A stretch of 40,032 bases of DNA, from IMG/VR virus record IMGVR_UViG_3300046809_000477, positions 1 to 40,032 of that record; one strand, given 5' to 3'. Below, piece after piece: positions 20,557 through 27,894 of the stretch. Made by a program: the position numbers and the translations under genes. A model generated the notes under the pieces. That model had not been told where the DNA came from and did no database searches. It saw only the letters and a list, made by a program, of their open reading frames with translations. The stretch's first letter is position 1; each line of letters opens with the position of its first letter. Origin of the DNA: a virus.

Positions 20557-20877
20557 AGGTTCCTTCCTGCAGTGGTTCATCCTTCAATTAACTCCAGCAC
20601 CGGTCGGTGCGGAGGAATTCCTACGCCTACCCCGGGGACTCTGAGTGACGCCGTTCCGTAGTCCCGACGTTCACCCGTGTGCGGAGTTACGCTGTTTCTG
20701 CAGGTCAAACAGGTCGGTCGAACGCTATTTCGACAAGGTGGCACAGGGGTATGTCAAGGGCTGAGAGGTCAATGTGACCTGCATCACGCAAGCTGATCCT
20801 CGGAATCGGTTGTCAACGGACACTCAAGACCAATACCTTTGATTTCAGCAGGAGTTGCTACGAGATGGGAGCTGCCA
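20557..20877. other. 321-nt region without a clear gene
   Basis: Contains an inverted repeat AGGTCA / TGACCT near 20766-20780 and the HicA promoter at 20810-20839. I see no coding frame with a start signal. TATGTCAAGG at 20751 also occurs at 10803, but the surroundings do not match. Confidence 0.5.
20810..20839 (+). promoter_or_regulatory. Candidate promoter of the HicA-like gene
   Basis: TTGTCA (20810-20815), 18-nt spacer, TACCTT (20834-20839). Transcription would begin near 20846, which argues for the GTG at 20878 rather than the TTG at 20839 as the gene start. Confidence 0.55.
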
Positions 20878-21096
20878 GTGGGCGTAAAAGGATCAAGGCT
20901 CGGCGCAGACAAGGAGTTGGAGAAGGCGGCCAAGCAGGCCAGGAAGGCGGGGTGGGAGGTGACGATCACCGGAGGGAATCACGTCAAGTGGAAGTCTCCG
21001 GACGGTGTGACCGCCATCATCAGCGGGCTCACCGGCTGCGGGCCGGGCTGGATCAAGGTCAGGAATCAGCTCAAGAAATCCGGTCTTCATATCTAA
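20878..21096 (+). CDS. Solitary HicA-like mRNA interferase fold, 72 aa
   Basis: GTG at 20878 has GGGAG 7 nt upstream. The sequence follows the HicA double-stranded-RNA-binding fold: an N-terminal helix, Gly-Trp-Glu-Val strand, the catalytic-type His35 in Gly-Asn-His-Val-Lys-Trp, a Pro-Asp-Gly hairpin and a C-terminal helix. HicA toxins cleave mRNA and are normally paired with HicB. No HicB-like gene is adjacent on either strand, so it may be an orphan, a defence gene, or a non-toxic relative. It ends Leu-His-Ile, encoded by CTTCATAT. Confidence 0.7.
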   Translation: MGVKGSRLGADKELEKAAKQARKAGWEVTITGGNHVKWKSPDGVTAIISGLTGCGPGWIKVRNQLKKSGLHI

Positions 21097-21161
21097 AAGC
21101 GGTTACCGTATCCCCGGTATCATTTAGCTGAAACCACATTTCAGCGACGGGCGGTACCCCG

Positions 21162-21509
21162 ATGCACAACCTCATCGCATCGGCCCCAGGGTCGGGCGGG
21201 CTGTCCATAGATAACCCGCTCGTCCTGGGGCCGATCGCTGCGTTCATATTCGCCGTGTTCGTCACAGAAGTCGTCGTCTCCGGCAAGGCCTACCGCCGCG
21301 AGGTCGAGGAGAACAAGCGCCTGCGGACCCTGACCGAGCGAGTGGTGCCCCTCGCCGAACAGATGGTCATCGCGGCCCGCGACCTCATCCAGACCACCCG
21401 AGACAGCATCACCTCTCAGGCCACCGTCACCGACGTCCTCGAAGACGTGCTCGACTACTTCCAGCACGGCACCACTCCTCCCACCCCGCGCCGACGGAGG
21501 AGCACCTGA
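21162..21509 (+). CDS. Membrane protein with long helical tail, 115 aa
   Basis: One hydrophobic segment at about residues 22-40 is followed by a long charged helix with coiled-coil character and a basic C-terminus. The ribosome binding site is weak. Topology could suit a holin or a membrane-anchored scaffold, but no specific family is recognised. Stop overlaps the next start (TGATG). Confidence 0.6.
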   Translation: MHNLIASAPGSGGLSIDNPLVLGPIAAFIFAVFVTEVVVSGKAYRREVEENKRLRTLTERVVPLAEQMVIAARDLIQTTRDSITSQATVTDVLEDVLDYFQHGTTPPTPRRRRST

Positions 21510-21715
21510 TGCCACTCCTGTCGAAGACCCGCGCAACCGTCCCCGACGACATCGCCGAGGCTGAGGACCTGCTCGACCGCTGGATCGCAGAGGTAGGCAA
21601 CCTCGTCGAGTCCGCCGTCGACCACATGGCCAGCCTCAGCCTCCACAACGCACGCCTCGCCAAACTGCGCACCGGCTTCGCGGCGGCCCGGGAGAAGACA
21701 CATGCCCACACCTAA
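21509..21715 (+). CDS. Small helical protein, 68 aa
   Basis: Coupled to the membrane protein by a shared A in TGATG. Wholly helical, heptad-like, so it may pair with the helical tail of the upstream protein. Overlaps the next gene by 14 nt. Confidence 0.65.
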   Translation: MPLLSKTRATVPDDIAEAEDLLDRWIAEVGNLVESAVDHMASLSLHNARLAKLRTGFAAAREKTHAHT

Positions 21716-21893
21716 GCCCGAACCCATCCCTGCCACCGGGGACGCATACGCGGGTGGATACGCCTACACCCTCAACGGGGCCCCGCCGCGACAGAGCATG
21801 CTGTCCGGAGACCAATTCGGCGACTGCGGCCCATGGGAAAGTGGGGCGGGATTGCCACTAGGCTCGAATTCCGCAACCGGAAGTTCCCTTTAG
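21702..21893 (+). CDS. Pro/Gly-rich small protein, 63 aa
   Basis: ATG at 21702 has GGGAGAAG upstream. The sequence is low in secondary structure, rich in Gly, Pro and Ser. Unrecognised, with moderate support. Confidence 0.55.
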   Translation: MPTPKPEPIPATGDAYAGGYAYTLNGAPPRQSMLSGDQFGDCGPWESGAGLPLGSNSATGSSL

Positions 21894-21900
21894 GAGCACC

Positions 21901-22032
21901 GTGTACGTCTCCCGCTGCGTCTTCATCGACGGCGAGCATGTATATCACGGCCCCGATTGCCCTCACAATGACAGTGAGGACGAGCAGGGGCTGGTGAAAG
22001 AGCCCGGCTGGACCGTCCAGCAAAACGGCTAA
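21901..22032 (+). CDS. Small Cys/His protein, 43 aa
   Basis: GTG at 21901 has AGGAG 6 nt upstream. One Cys near the N-terminus, then His-Gly-Pro-Asp-Cys-Pro-His, could form a small metal site. Highly acidic C-terminus. Confidence 0.6.
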   Translation: MYVSRCVFIDGEHVYHGPDCPHNDSEDEQGLVKEPGWTVQQNG

Positions 22033-22053
22033 CACCGAGGAAAGAGAATCACA

Positions 22054-22485
22054 GTGCCAGCAAAGAACGACTCCGTGCAGCCCGCTGCCGAGCCCACCGT
22101 CTACTCCACTCCGACCCTCCCGAAGCGCCCCTCCGACTGGGACGACCCGAACCTCGGCTGGTCCGTCCAGTCCTCCGCCGCCTTCAAGGTCCAGTCGTCC
22201 GTCCCCGGCCAGGTCTTCGTCATCGGCCAGTTGCCGAACCCGCAGGTCCAGGCCGACGCCGGTTTCCACCCGGAGTCGCACAACTCCGGCCTGATCGTCG
22301 TCTCCGCCGAGGAGGCCGCCACCCACCCCGGTGGCCCAGAGCCCGCTGACAAGGTCGCCCTCGCGGCCAACGCAACCGACGTCACTGCCGGTACGACCAA
22401 TGCGGCGGCCACCACGGCCATCCTCGGTGACCCGGCCGCCCCGGCGCTCGTCTCCACCGTCCCGCAGGTCCCCCCGGCCGCGTGA
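22054..22485 (+). CDS. Hypothetical Ala/Pro-rich protein, 143 aa
   Basis: GTG start with AGGAAAG upstream. The central 50 residues look like a compact beta domain (Val-Phe-Val-Ile-Gly-Gln then Ile-Val-Val-Ser). The ends are disordered and Ala/Thr/Pro-rich. No membrane segment. Could be virion-associated; not recognised. Confidence 0.7.
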   Translation: MPAKNDSVQPAAEPTVYSTPTLPKRPSDWDDPNLGWSVQSSAAFKVQSSVPGQVFVIGQLPNPQVQADAGFHPESHNSGLIVVSAEEAATHPGGPEPADKVALAANATDVTAGTTNAAATTAILGDPAAPALVSTVPQVPPAA

Positions 22486-22515
22486 CACACCCTCCAGGAC
22501 TGACCGCCTGGAGCC

Positions 22516-22548
22516 GACAGCCTCGTCCCTAACCGGGGCGGGGCTGTC
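22516..22548 (+). terminator. Possible terminator
   Basis: GACAGCC / GGCTGTC stem with additional internal GC pairing, after the 22485 stop and just before the ribosome binding site of the next gene. Confidence 0.5.
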
Positions 22549-22567
22549 TTCGTCTAAGGAGCCCTCT

Positions 22568-23047
22568 ATGCCCAGCAAGCGCCGCCGAGGCGGCCCCGAG
22601 ATCCCCCACATCGACATCAGCGCGGCCCGCCCTGGCAACAAGTACGAGCGCGCGATGTTCGGCCACCTCACCGACCCCAAGCCACCCCCGCCCAGCAACG
22701 AGAACCCCGCAGCCCGCGCAGGATCCCGGCGGGTCATGTCACAGGAACTGGCCGAAGCCATCCAGTTGGCCAAGGACGGCGACGACTTCGACCTCCTGCC
22801 CTACCAGCCCACCCCCTCGATCAACCCGCCGCGCCCACGAACCCTTGCCGCTGGCTACGACAAGGACTCCCAGACGCTCCGGGTGCGCTTCCGCAACGGA
22901 CAGGTCTACGGGTACTACAACGTGCCCCCGAACGTCTGGCGGAACTTCAAGCGCTGGCAATCCCCCGGCCGAGGAATCAACCGCGTCCTCAACGGCTACG
23001 CCTACGCACCCGAGCACGACCTCGACGAGCCAACCGGCGTCTCCTGA
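22568..23047 (+). CDS. KTSC-domain protein, 159 aa
   Basis: AAGGAG precedes the ATG. Residues 95-150 match the KTSC domain: a Gly-Tyr-Asp-x-x-Ser-Gln-Thr-Leu-Arg-Val-Arg-Phe strand, Tyr-Gly-Tyr-Tyr-Asn-Val-Pro, then a Trp/Phe-containing helix and Gly-Arg-Gly-Ile-Asn-Arg. The domain is known from lysyl-tRNA synthetase C-termini and phage proteins and may bind nucleic acid. The N-terminal part is basic and disordered. Confidence 0.8.
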   Translation: MPSKRRRGGPEIPHIDISAARPGNKYERAMFGHLTDPKPPPPSNENPAARAGSRRVMSQELAEAIQLAKDGDDFDLLPYQPTPSINPPRPRTLAAGYDKDSQTLRVRFRNGQVYGYYNVPPNVWRNFKRWQSPGRGINRVLNGYAYAPEHDLDEPTGVS

Positions 23048-23085
23048 CTTACCAATTCCAGGCGGCCCAAGAATAGGCTCCGTGC

Positions 23086-23214
23086 ATGCCTACGAAATAC
23101 TGCACCGAATGCGACTGGGGAGATCCCGAGGAATGCGCCAACGGCTGCGGGGATGACCGCTGCGCCGTGATCTGTCGGGTGTGTGGCGCTCTCGACTACG
23201 CATGTGAGGACTGA
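23086..23214 (+). CDS. Cysteine-rich zinc-ribbon micropeptide, 42 aa
   Basis: ATG at 23086 opens a 42-codon frame with eight or nine cysteines arranged as Cys-x-x-Cys, Cys-x-x-x-Cys, Cys-x-x-x-Cys-x-x-Cys and a terminal Cys. This spacing is very unlikely by chance and suggests one or two zinc sites. The ribosome binding site is weak. It ends 3 nt before the next gene. Confidence 0.65.
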   Translation: MPTKYCTECDWGDPEECANGCGDDRCAVICRVCGALDYACED

Positions 23215-23217
23215 CGA

Positions 23218-23544
23218 ATGCCACACGCCCGCGATATCCCACTGACGCCGCTCTTCTTTCACCCGGTAAGGCTGGTCCCCGAAACGCCTTTCCTTCATAC
23301 CGCGTCGACCGAAGAACTCGACCCGCCGTACCGAACGTCCCGATCCCTGGTCGTGCACCTGGGCCGGGGCTACGGGATAGTTCTCGGCCGCTGGCGCAGA
23401 ACCGGCCGGACGGCGGAGGAGGCTCTGCTCACGGCGACGCGAGGGCGTGAGGACGCCATGAGCCAAGAGCACATCCGCGAGACCAAGCGTTTCGACGAGG
23501 TACCTGACTGCGTCCTGGAGAATTTCTATGACGTCCACCTCTGA
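23218..23544 (+). CDS. Hypothetical protein, 108 aa
   Basis: ATG at 23218 follows the previous stop. Leu-His-Thr encoded by CTTCATAC lies at 23293-23300, about residue 26. Mixed alpha/beta with a helical acidic C-terminus. Overlaps the next start by 17 nt. Unrecognised. Confidence 0.7.
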   Translation: MPHARDIPLTPLFFHPVRLVPETPFLHTASTEELDPPYRTSRSLVVHLGRGYGIVLGRWRRTGRTAEEALLTATRGREDAMSQEHIRETKRFDEVPDCVLENFYDVHL

Positions 23545-23644
23545 GACCGAGGAGCAGGAAGCTGCGGCCCGCCGGTACGTGGCCAAGAAGACCGACGAGA
23601 TGGACGAGGAGTACGAGGTTCTGTGCGCGCTTGGACTGATGTGA
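23528..23644 (+). CDS. Small acidic helical protein, 38 aa
   Basis: ATG at 23528, nested between two overlapping genes. Glu/Ala/Lys-rich helix with one Cys. Its upstream GGAG lies within the previous gene. Confidence 0.55.
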   Translation: MTSTSETEEQEAAARRYVAKKTDEMDEEYEVLCALGLM

Positions 23645-23880
23645 GGAACCGGCTGCGCGGTGGCCGGGAGAAGGTCGACCCGCTCCGCGCGAAGGCAGCC
23701 AAGCGGCTCGACCGGCTGGCGACGACCGACGTGCTCAACTGGGGCGACGCGGTAGGCAGCGGCCTCGCCAAGGCCCTGGACGACTACCGGAGGGAACCTT
23801 CCCCCGACAGCCTGCTGGAGGCCCGCAGGGGGGCGCAGAGCCTGCTCGGCGTTCTCGACGTTCTGGACCGGCGGGCCTGA
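23623..23880 (+). CDS. Small helical basic protein, 85 aa
   Basis: GTG at 23623 (alternative GTG at 23641). Arg/Lys-rich N-terminal helix, then two amphipathic helices. Last gene before the convergent serine recombinase. Unrecognised. Confidence 0.6.
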   Translation: MRAWTDVRNRLRGGREKVDPLRAKAAKRLDRLATTDVLNWGDAVGSGLAKALDDYRREPSPDSLLEARRGAQSLLGVLDVLDRRA

Positions 23881-23987
23881 TAGCCTTTCAGGACTCTCCT
23901 CAGCACGAGGGCAGCAGAGTAAGAGTTCTCCGCACCGCCGGGTGCACCCGCCCCCGTGTTGCCGCATGGAGCGCGGTGCGAGAACGC

Positions 23988-24022
23988 AGAAGAGCCCCCA
24001 GCCAGTGGCCGGGGGCTCTTCT
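23988..24022. terminator. Terminator between convergent genes
   Basis: AGAAGAGCCCCC / GGGGGCTCTTCT stem. It serves the rightward operon and probably the leftward recombinase. Confidence 0.85.
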
Positions 24023-24041
24023 GTTTGTTCAAAGCTGCAGG

Positions 24042-26075
24042 TCAGGAAGCTGCTGTTACATACTCACGATGGAGCACTTCCGCGAAGGTTACTCGTGAGG
24101 GTCCTTCCGTAACGCACTCCATCGTGAGGTTGCTCGGATCGGGACGGCGCTCCATGAACGACGCCTCGATGTGAAGGTCAGGCAGCGGGTTGAGGGAAGG
24201 CGGCGGAGTGCCCCCGAACCCTTGCAGCCTCTGAACAGCCTCCGGCAGCGAGCCATCCCGCAGCAGCTTTGTCGCCAGCACCTTTATGCTCTCCACCGCC
24301 GTGAACTCCTCCGGCATCTCCGGCCACGACAGACCGTGGCGGACCTTGTAGAACACCGCATCCAGGATCTCCCGACGCGACCGCTGCGGCTTGGTGCCCC
24401 GTGCGGGCGGGAACAGGTCCACCACGGCGGCCCACGACTCGTCGCTCAGCACAGCGGGCACCAGCAGGCCGGAGCCCTTGAACCAAGTCTCGAACTCCGT
24501 CGGCTTCACCGCCCGCCGCTCCACCCGCGAGCGGACGTGCACTCCGATGTCGAAGAGCGTCAGGGCGTCGAGCATCTGCATCTCGGTCAGGCTGTCCAGA
24601 TCGGGACGTACCCGGTCCGCCAGGGTCAATACATCGGCGACCCGCTGCTCCTGCACCTCCGCGTCGGCGAGCCACCCCCGCACCTGGTTCAGCTCCTTCT
24701 CGATCTTGGTTTCCTGGTTCTTCAGCTCGGCCTTGACGTCGGCCAGCATCTCGGCATCGAAGTCGTCATCGTCGTCAGCCAACGCCAGCAGGGTCACGAG
24801 ACGCTTCTTGCGGCTCTTTCGCTTGCGCTCCAGCAGCTCCTCCAGCTCCGCGATGCGCTCGCGGTAGCCGGTGGCCAGAAGGGGCACAGCACCGAGCCAC
24901 TGGTCGGCCAGGTCCTGCAGGTGTCCCCGGTCCCGGAAACCCTCGGAGACGGTCTGCCAGACCACGCGTTCGACCTCATCCGCGTCGATCTCCGTGCAGC
25001 CGCAGCCCACGTAGTTCTTGTGGGAGGAGAGCGTGCCTGTGCAGCGGTAGGACCGACGGTCGTTATGCGTCTTCACGGCCCCGCTGTAGTAGTTTCCGCA
25101 CAGCCCGAAAAGCCTCTTCGAGAGCAGGTACATTCCCGCTTCACGGTGACGCTGAGGACCCCGTCGCGTGAGTGCGGCCCGCACGGCCTTGATGCGCTCC
25201 AGGGGGATGATTTCGGGGAGGCTGACGCGCCCGGTGTCACCGTGCAGGTATTCGCCGGTCTCCTCGTCGCGTGCCGCATTTGCGCGACTGCCGTTGGCTT
25301 CCTCGTCGCGGAACGCCATAAAGCCGAGCAGGGCATTGCCGAGCAGGATCTGACGGAGGTTCGACTGCTCCCACTTGCCGCCGTGTCGATTGACTTTCCC
25401 GAGATTGTTCAGCGAGTCAGCGGCCTCCTTCACCGTCATGTCGTGATCAACGATGCTCCCGATAGCCAGTTCCAGGATCTCGACCTCGGCAGGATTGGCG
25501 ACCGGCTTGGCAGTAGCACCCTTGCCTTCGAGCATGAACCCGAAGGGCGTGCCTCCGCCGACCCAACCACCCTCATGCAGCTTGGCCTCGCGGCCTCCGG
25601 TGGTGCGCTCCAGGATCAGCAGGTGCTCGGTGTCGGCCATCCACGCCAGCAGGGAGAGCATCAATTTGAAGGTGTCGTCGGCATTGTCCAGACGGCCGTC
25701 TGCGGTGATGAGGCGGATGCCGACATGGTCGATGTCGAACACCCAGCGGTGGATGTCCTCCATCGTGCGACCGATGCGGTCGACCTTGGCGACCACGACG
25801 ACGTCGATCTTGCCGTCGGCGATGTCCTGGTTCATGCGGTCGAACTGGGGGCGGCTGGCCTTCTTGCCGCTCACGCCCGCGTCGGTGTAGGTGTCCACGA
25901 TTACGAACCGCTGCCCGCGCATCTTCACGGTGAGGGTGTCGTGGCACATCTCGTTCTGGGTCTGGAGTCCGTATCCCTGGACCTGCGCGGCGGTGGACAC
26001 GCGGAGGTAAATCGCTACACGCAGAACCTTGTCTGCCCGTGCGAGGAACCTCTGGCGGGTAGTGGGCTTGCCCAT
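24042..26075 (-). CDS. Large serine recombinase (phage integrase) with DUF4096-like C-terminal extension, 677 aa
   Basis: Residues about 18-170 are the resolvase catalytic domain, with the nucleophile Ser27 in Leu-Arg-Val-Ser and the Asp-Arg-Ile-Gly-Arg motif near 110. A recombinase domain follows (about 190-310). A zinc ribbon with Cys pairs lies near 323-365, then a long coiled coil (about 390-500). Residues about 543-591 then resemble the N-terminal DNA-binding module of IS5-type transposases (Leu-Ser-Asp-Glu-Ser-Trp, Pro-Pro-Ala-Arg-Gly, Arg-Arg-Glu-Ile-Leu-Asp-Ala-Val). Serine integrases recombine attP with attB; the extension is unusual. Confidence 0.88.
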   Translation of the reverse strand: MGKPTTRQRFLARADKVLRVAIYLRVSTAAQVQGYGLQTQNEMCHDTLTVKMRGQRFVIVDTYTDAGVSGKKASRPQFDRMNQDIADGKIDVVVVAKVDRIGRTMEDIHRWVFDIDHVGIRLITADGRLDNADDTFKLMLSLLAWMADTEHLLILERTTGGREAKLHEGGWVGGGTPFGFMLEGKGATAKPVANPAEVEILELAIGSIVDHDMTVKEAADSLNNLGKVNRHGGKWEQSNLRQILLGNALLGFMAFRDEEANGSRANAARDEETGEYLHGDTGRVSLPEIIPLERIKAVRAALTRRGPQRHREAGMYLLSKRLFGLCGNYYSGAVKTHNDRRSYRCTGTLSSHKNYVGCGCTEIDADEVERVVWQTVSEGFRDRGHLQDLADQWLGAVPLLATGYRERIAELEELLERKRKSRKKRLVTLLALADDDDDFDAEMLADVKAELKNQETKIEKELNQVRGWLADAEVQEQRVADVLTLADRVRPDLDSLTEMQMLDALTLFDIGVHVRSRVERRAVKPTEFETWFKGSGLLVPAVLSDESWAAVVDLFPPARGTKPQRSRREILDAVFYKVRHGLSWPEMPEEFTAVESIKVLATKLLRDGSLPEAVQRLQGFGGTPPPSLNPLPDLHIEASFMERRPDPSNLTMECVTEGPSRVTFAEVLHREYVTAAS

Positions 26076-26100
26076 GCAGTCTCCCTAGCAGACTGTTAGA

Positions 26101-26130
26101 CCCCCCGACAGGTAGCCGCCCGTCGGGGGG
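26101..26130. terminator. Strong hairpin upstream of the serine recombinase
   Basis: CCCCCCGAC / GTCGGGGGG stem with a 12-nt loop, between the small leftward gene at 26190 and the recombinase start. It may end transcription entering from the right. Confidence 0.7.
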
Positions 26131-26189
26131 TCATCTATTGCTTGGAGACTATCGGATAGCAACGGGCTGCTGGGGCGGATTGTTCTGAG

Positions 26190-26351
26190 TCAGTGAGACC
26201 GACCGTCGGGGTGTGGGCCGAAGAGCGTCCGGGCCAACTTGTCCCGGTCGGCGTTGCTCCACTCGCGGGTCTTCCAGCTCACGGTCACGCGCGGCTGGTT
26301 GGGAGCCGCGTAGGTATGAAGTCGGTCGGTGCGCTCTTCGGTCTGGTTCAT
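26190..26351 (-). CDS. Small leftward protein with LHT motif, 53 aa
   Basis: ATG at 26351. This is the only minus-strand gene with the CTTCATAC motif (26314-26321 on the minus strand), again in the Leu-His-Thr phase near the N-terminus. Basic, Trp-containing. Weak ribosome binding site. Could be a small DNA-binding or recombination-directionality protein next to the two recombinases, but that is speculation. Confidence 0.6.
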   Translation of the reverse strand: MNQTEERTDRLHTYAAPNQPRVTVSWKTREWSNADRDKLARTLFGPHPDGRSH

Positions 26352-26396
26352 ACCGGAACCATAGTACCGATTCCTTGTTATTGCTAGCCTCACCCT

Positions 26397-26424
26397 GTCA
26401 AGAAGGTTGCAGATATCGCTTGAC
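26397..26424. promoter_or_regulatory. Inverted-repeat operator candidate, site 3
   Basis: GTCAAG (26397-26402), 16 nt, CTTGAC (26419-26424): the same half-sites and spacing as site 2 at 14649. It covers the promoter of the tyrosine recombinase. Confidence 0.55.
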
Positions 26425-26435
26425 GTCTGTAGCGT
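26407..26435 (+). promoter_or_regulatory. Candidate promoter of the tyrosine recombinase
   Basis: TTGCAG (26407-26412), 17-nt spacer, TAGCGT (26430-26435), lying within and beside operator site 3. Confidence 0.5.
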
Positions 26436-26468
26436 TGCCTCACCAGCACCCCGCACCAGGAGGTCCAC

Positions 26469-27548
26469 ATGAGCAGCGGCACAGTCAGCACCGCAGTCAC
26501 CGAGTACCTGTCCCTGCGCAAGCGGGCCGGGAAGGCGCACAACACCATGCGAGTCGACCGCACCCTGCTGCCACGATTCGCCGGACACGTGGGTGACCCC
26601 GACTTCAGCCAGCTCACCATGGACGTCGTCCGCGACTTCTTCTACGGCGAGGGGGGCGTCATGGACACCCACTCCACCCGCATCAAGGGCCAAACCATCC
26701 GCGAGGCCGTCGGCCCCGGCACCCACAACAACTACCGCGCCAGGCTGCGGGTCTTCTTCACCTGGGCCAAGGCCAACGGCTACACCGAGTCCGGCACCCT
26801 CCTTGACGGCGTCGAGCCACTCAAGCTGCCCCGCCGACGCCGCCAGCAGCCCAGCCCCAACCTGCTGCTCCAGCTCCTGGACCAGGCCGAGTGCGCCATG
26901 CACCGTGCCTACCTGGCCGTGGCCATCAACACCGCCTGCCGTGCCAGCGAGATCACGGGCATCCGCGTCGGTGACATCGACTTCGCGGCCGGGGAGGTCT
27001 TCGTGACCGTGGTCAAAACCCAGGAGGAGGACGAGATGCCCCTGACCGCCGACCTCGAACGAGAACTGCGGGTCTGGCTCGTCGAGTACGCCGCCACCCT
27101 TGGTCGCCCCCTGCGCGCCGACGACTACCTCTTCCCCGCACGGTCCGGCAACGTCATCGCCCGCAACTACCTCGACCCCAACACCGGCACGAGGATCCTG
27201 GAGCGCACCCCGTACACCTACCACCCCGAGCGCCCGGTCACCCGCACCGAGAAGATCGTCAAGCACGCCCTGGCCGCTGTAGGTCTGCCCACCCGCTACG
27301 AGGGCACCCACACCCTGCGCCGGGCAGTCGCCCGCGCCTATTTCGATAGCATGACCAACGAGATCGGCTACGACGCAGCACTGCGCACTGTCAGTGCTCT
27401 GCTGCACCATGCATCCATGTCCACCACTGAGCGGTACCTTGGCCTGTCCAGCGAGCGAGCACGCCGGGACCAGATGCTCCGGGGGAAGCCCTTCCTTACC
27501 GCCATGGTCAGCCAGGAGAATGTCGTACCGCTGCGCCGGACGCAGTGA
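26469..27548 (+). CDS. Tyrosine recombinase/integrase, 359 aa
   Basis: AGGAGG lies 7 nt before the ATG. Residues 5-115 form a SAM-like core-binding domain. The catalytic domain contains Arg158 (Cys-Arg-Ala-Ser-Glu), Lys183, His281-x-x-Arg284 (His-Thr-Leu-Arg), His314 and the nucleophile Tyr323 in Thr-Glu-Arg-Tyr-Leu-Gly, the complete set. It would perform site-specific recombination such as integration, excision or dimer resolution. A second, unrelated recombinase lies 0.4 kb away on the other strand. Confidence 0.9.
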   Translation: MSSGTVSTAVTEYLSLRKRAGKAHNTMRVDRTLLPRFAGHVGDPDFSQLTMDVVRDFFYGEGGVMDTHSTRIKGQTIREAVGPGTHNNYRARLRVFFTWAKANGYTESGTLLDGVEPLKLPRRRRQQPSPNLLLQLLDQAECAMHRAYLAVAINTACRASEITGIRVGDIDFAAGEVFVTVVKTQEEDEMPLTADLERELRVWLVEYAATLGRPLRADDYLFPARSGNVIARNYLDPNTGTRILERTPYTYHPERPVTRTEKIVKHALAAVGLPTRYEGTHTLRRAVARAYFDSMTNEIGYDAALRTVSALLHHASMSTTERYLGLSSERARRDQMLRGKPFLTAMVSQENVVPLRRTQ

Positions 27549-27565
27549 AGCAGGGAGAGGGAACG

Positions 27566-27820
27566 ATGAGCGACTTCAACAGTGCGAGCCAGAGAGCCCA
27601 GGCGCAGTACAGCACGTCCTCCGGCGACCACGAGGCGACCGAGCAACTAATGGAGCTGCAACAGCAGCAGTTCTACTTCGAGCAGCACCAGATGTACGAG
27701 CAGCGTATGCAGCAGGGCATTGGGGGACCGCATGCGCCGGGTGAGTTCTGGCGCGTGGTGAAGGTCGTCGCAGTTCTGCTGGCCATATCGACGGTGTGCC
27801 ACTGGATTGGCCTCTACTGA
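27566..27820 (+). CDS. Tail-anchored small membrane protein, 84 aa
   Basis: ATG at 27566 is preferred for its GGGAGAGGGA binding site over a GTG at 27545 that overlaps the recombinase stop. Gln/Glu/Tyr-rich helical body, then one hydrophobic segment in the last 20 residues. Unrecognised. Confidence 0.65.
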   Translation: MSDFNSASQRAQAQYSTSSGDHEATEQLMELQQQQFYFEQHQMYEQRMQQGIGGPHAPGEFWRVVKVVAVLLAISTVCHWIGLY

Positions 27821-27822
27821 GC

Positions 27823-27850
27823 GTCAAGCGAGTTGCCGTATCCGCTTGCG
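27823..27850. promoter_or_regulatory. Inverted-repeat operator candidate, site 4
   Basis: GTCAAG (27823-27828), 16 nt, CTTGCG (27845-27850). The left half is identical to sites 2 and 3; the right half keeps CTTG. It overlaps the next promoter. Confidence 0.5.
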
Positions 27851-27862
27851 CCCGCGTAGGAT
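27833..27862 (+). promoter_or_regulatory. Candidate promoter before the 27895 gene
   Basis: TTGCCG (27833-27838), 18-nt spacer, TAGGAT (27857-27862). An alternative pair is TTGCGC at 27846 with TGTATA at 27870. Confidence 0.5.
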
Positions 27863-27894
27863 CGGTGGGTGTATACGAGACGGCGGAGGTATTG

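Noticed and set aside
10800-20762. Shared TATGTCAAGG at 10803 and 20751 as a third operator class
   Set aside because: The sequence around the ten bases does not match, there is no paired half-site at 16 nt, and two copies can occur by chance.
26149-26159. CTATCGGATAG palindrome as the integrase crossover site
   Set aside because: A single short odd-centred palindrome; att sites cannot be assigned without attL/attR sequences.
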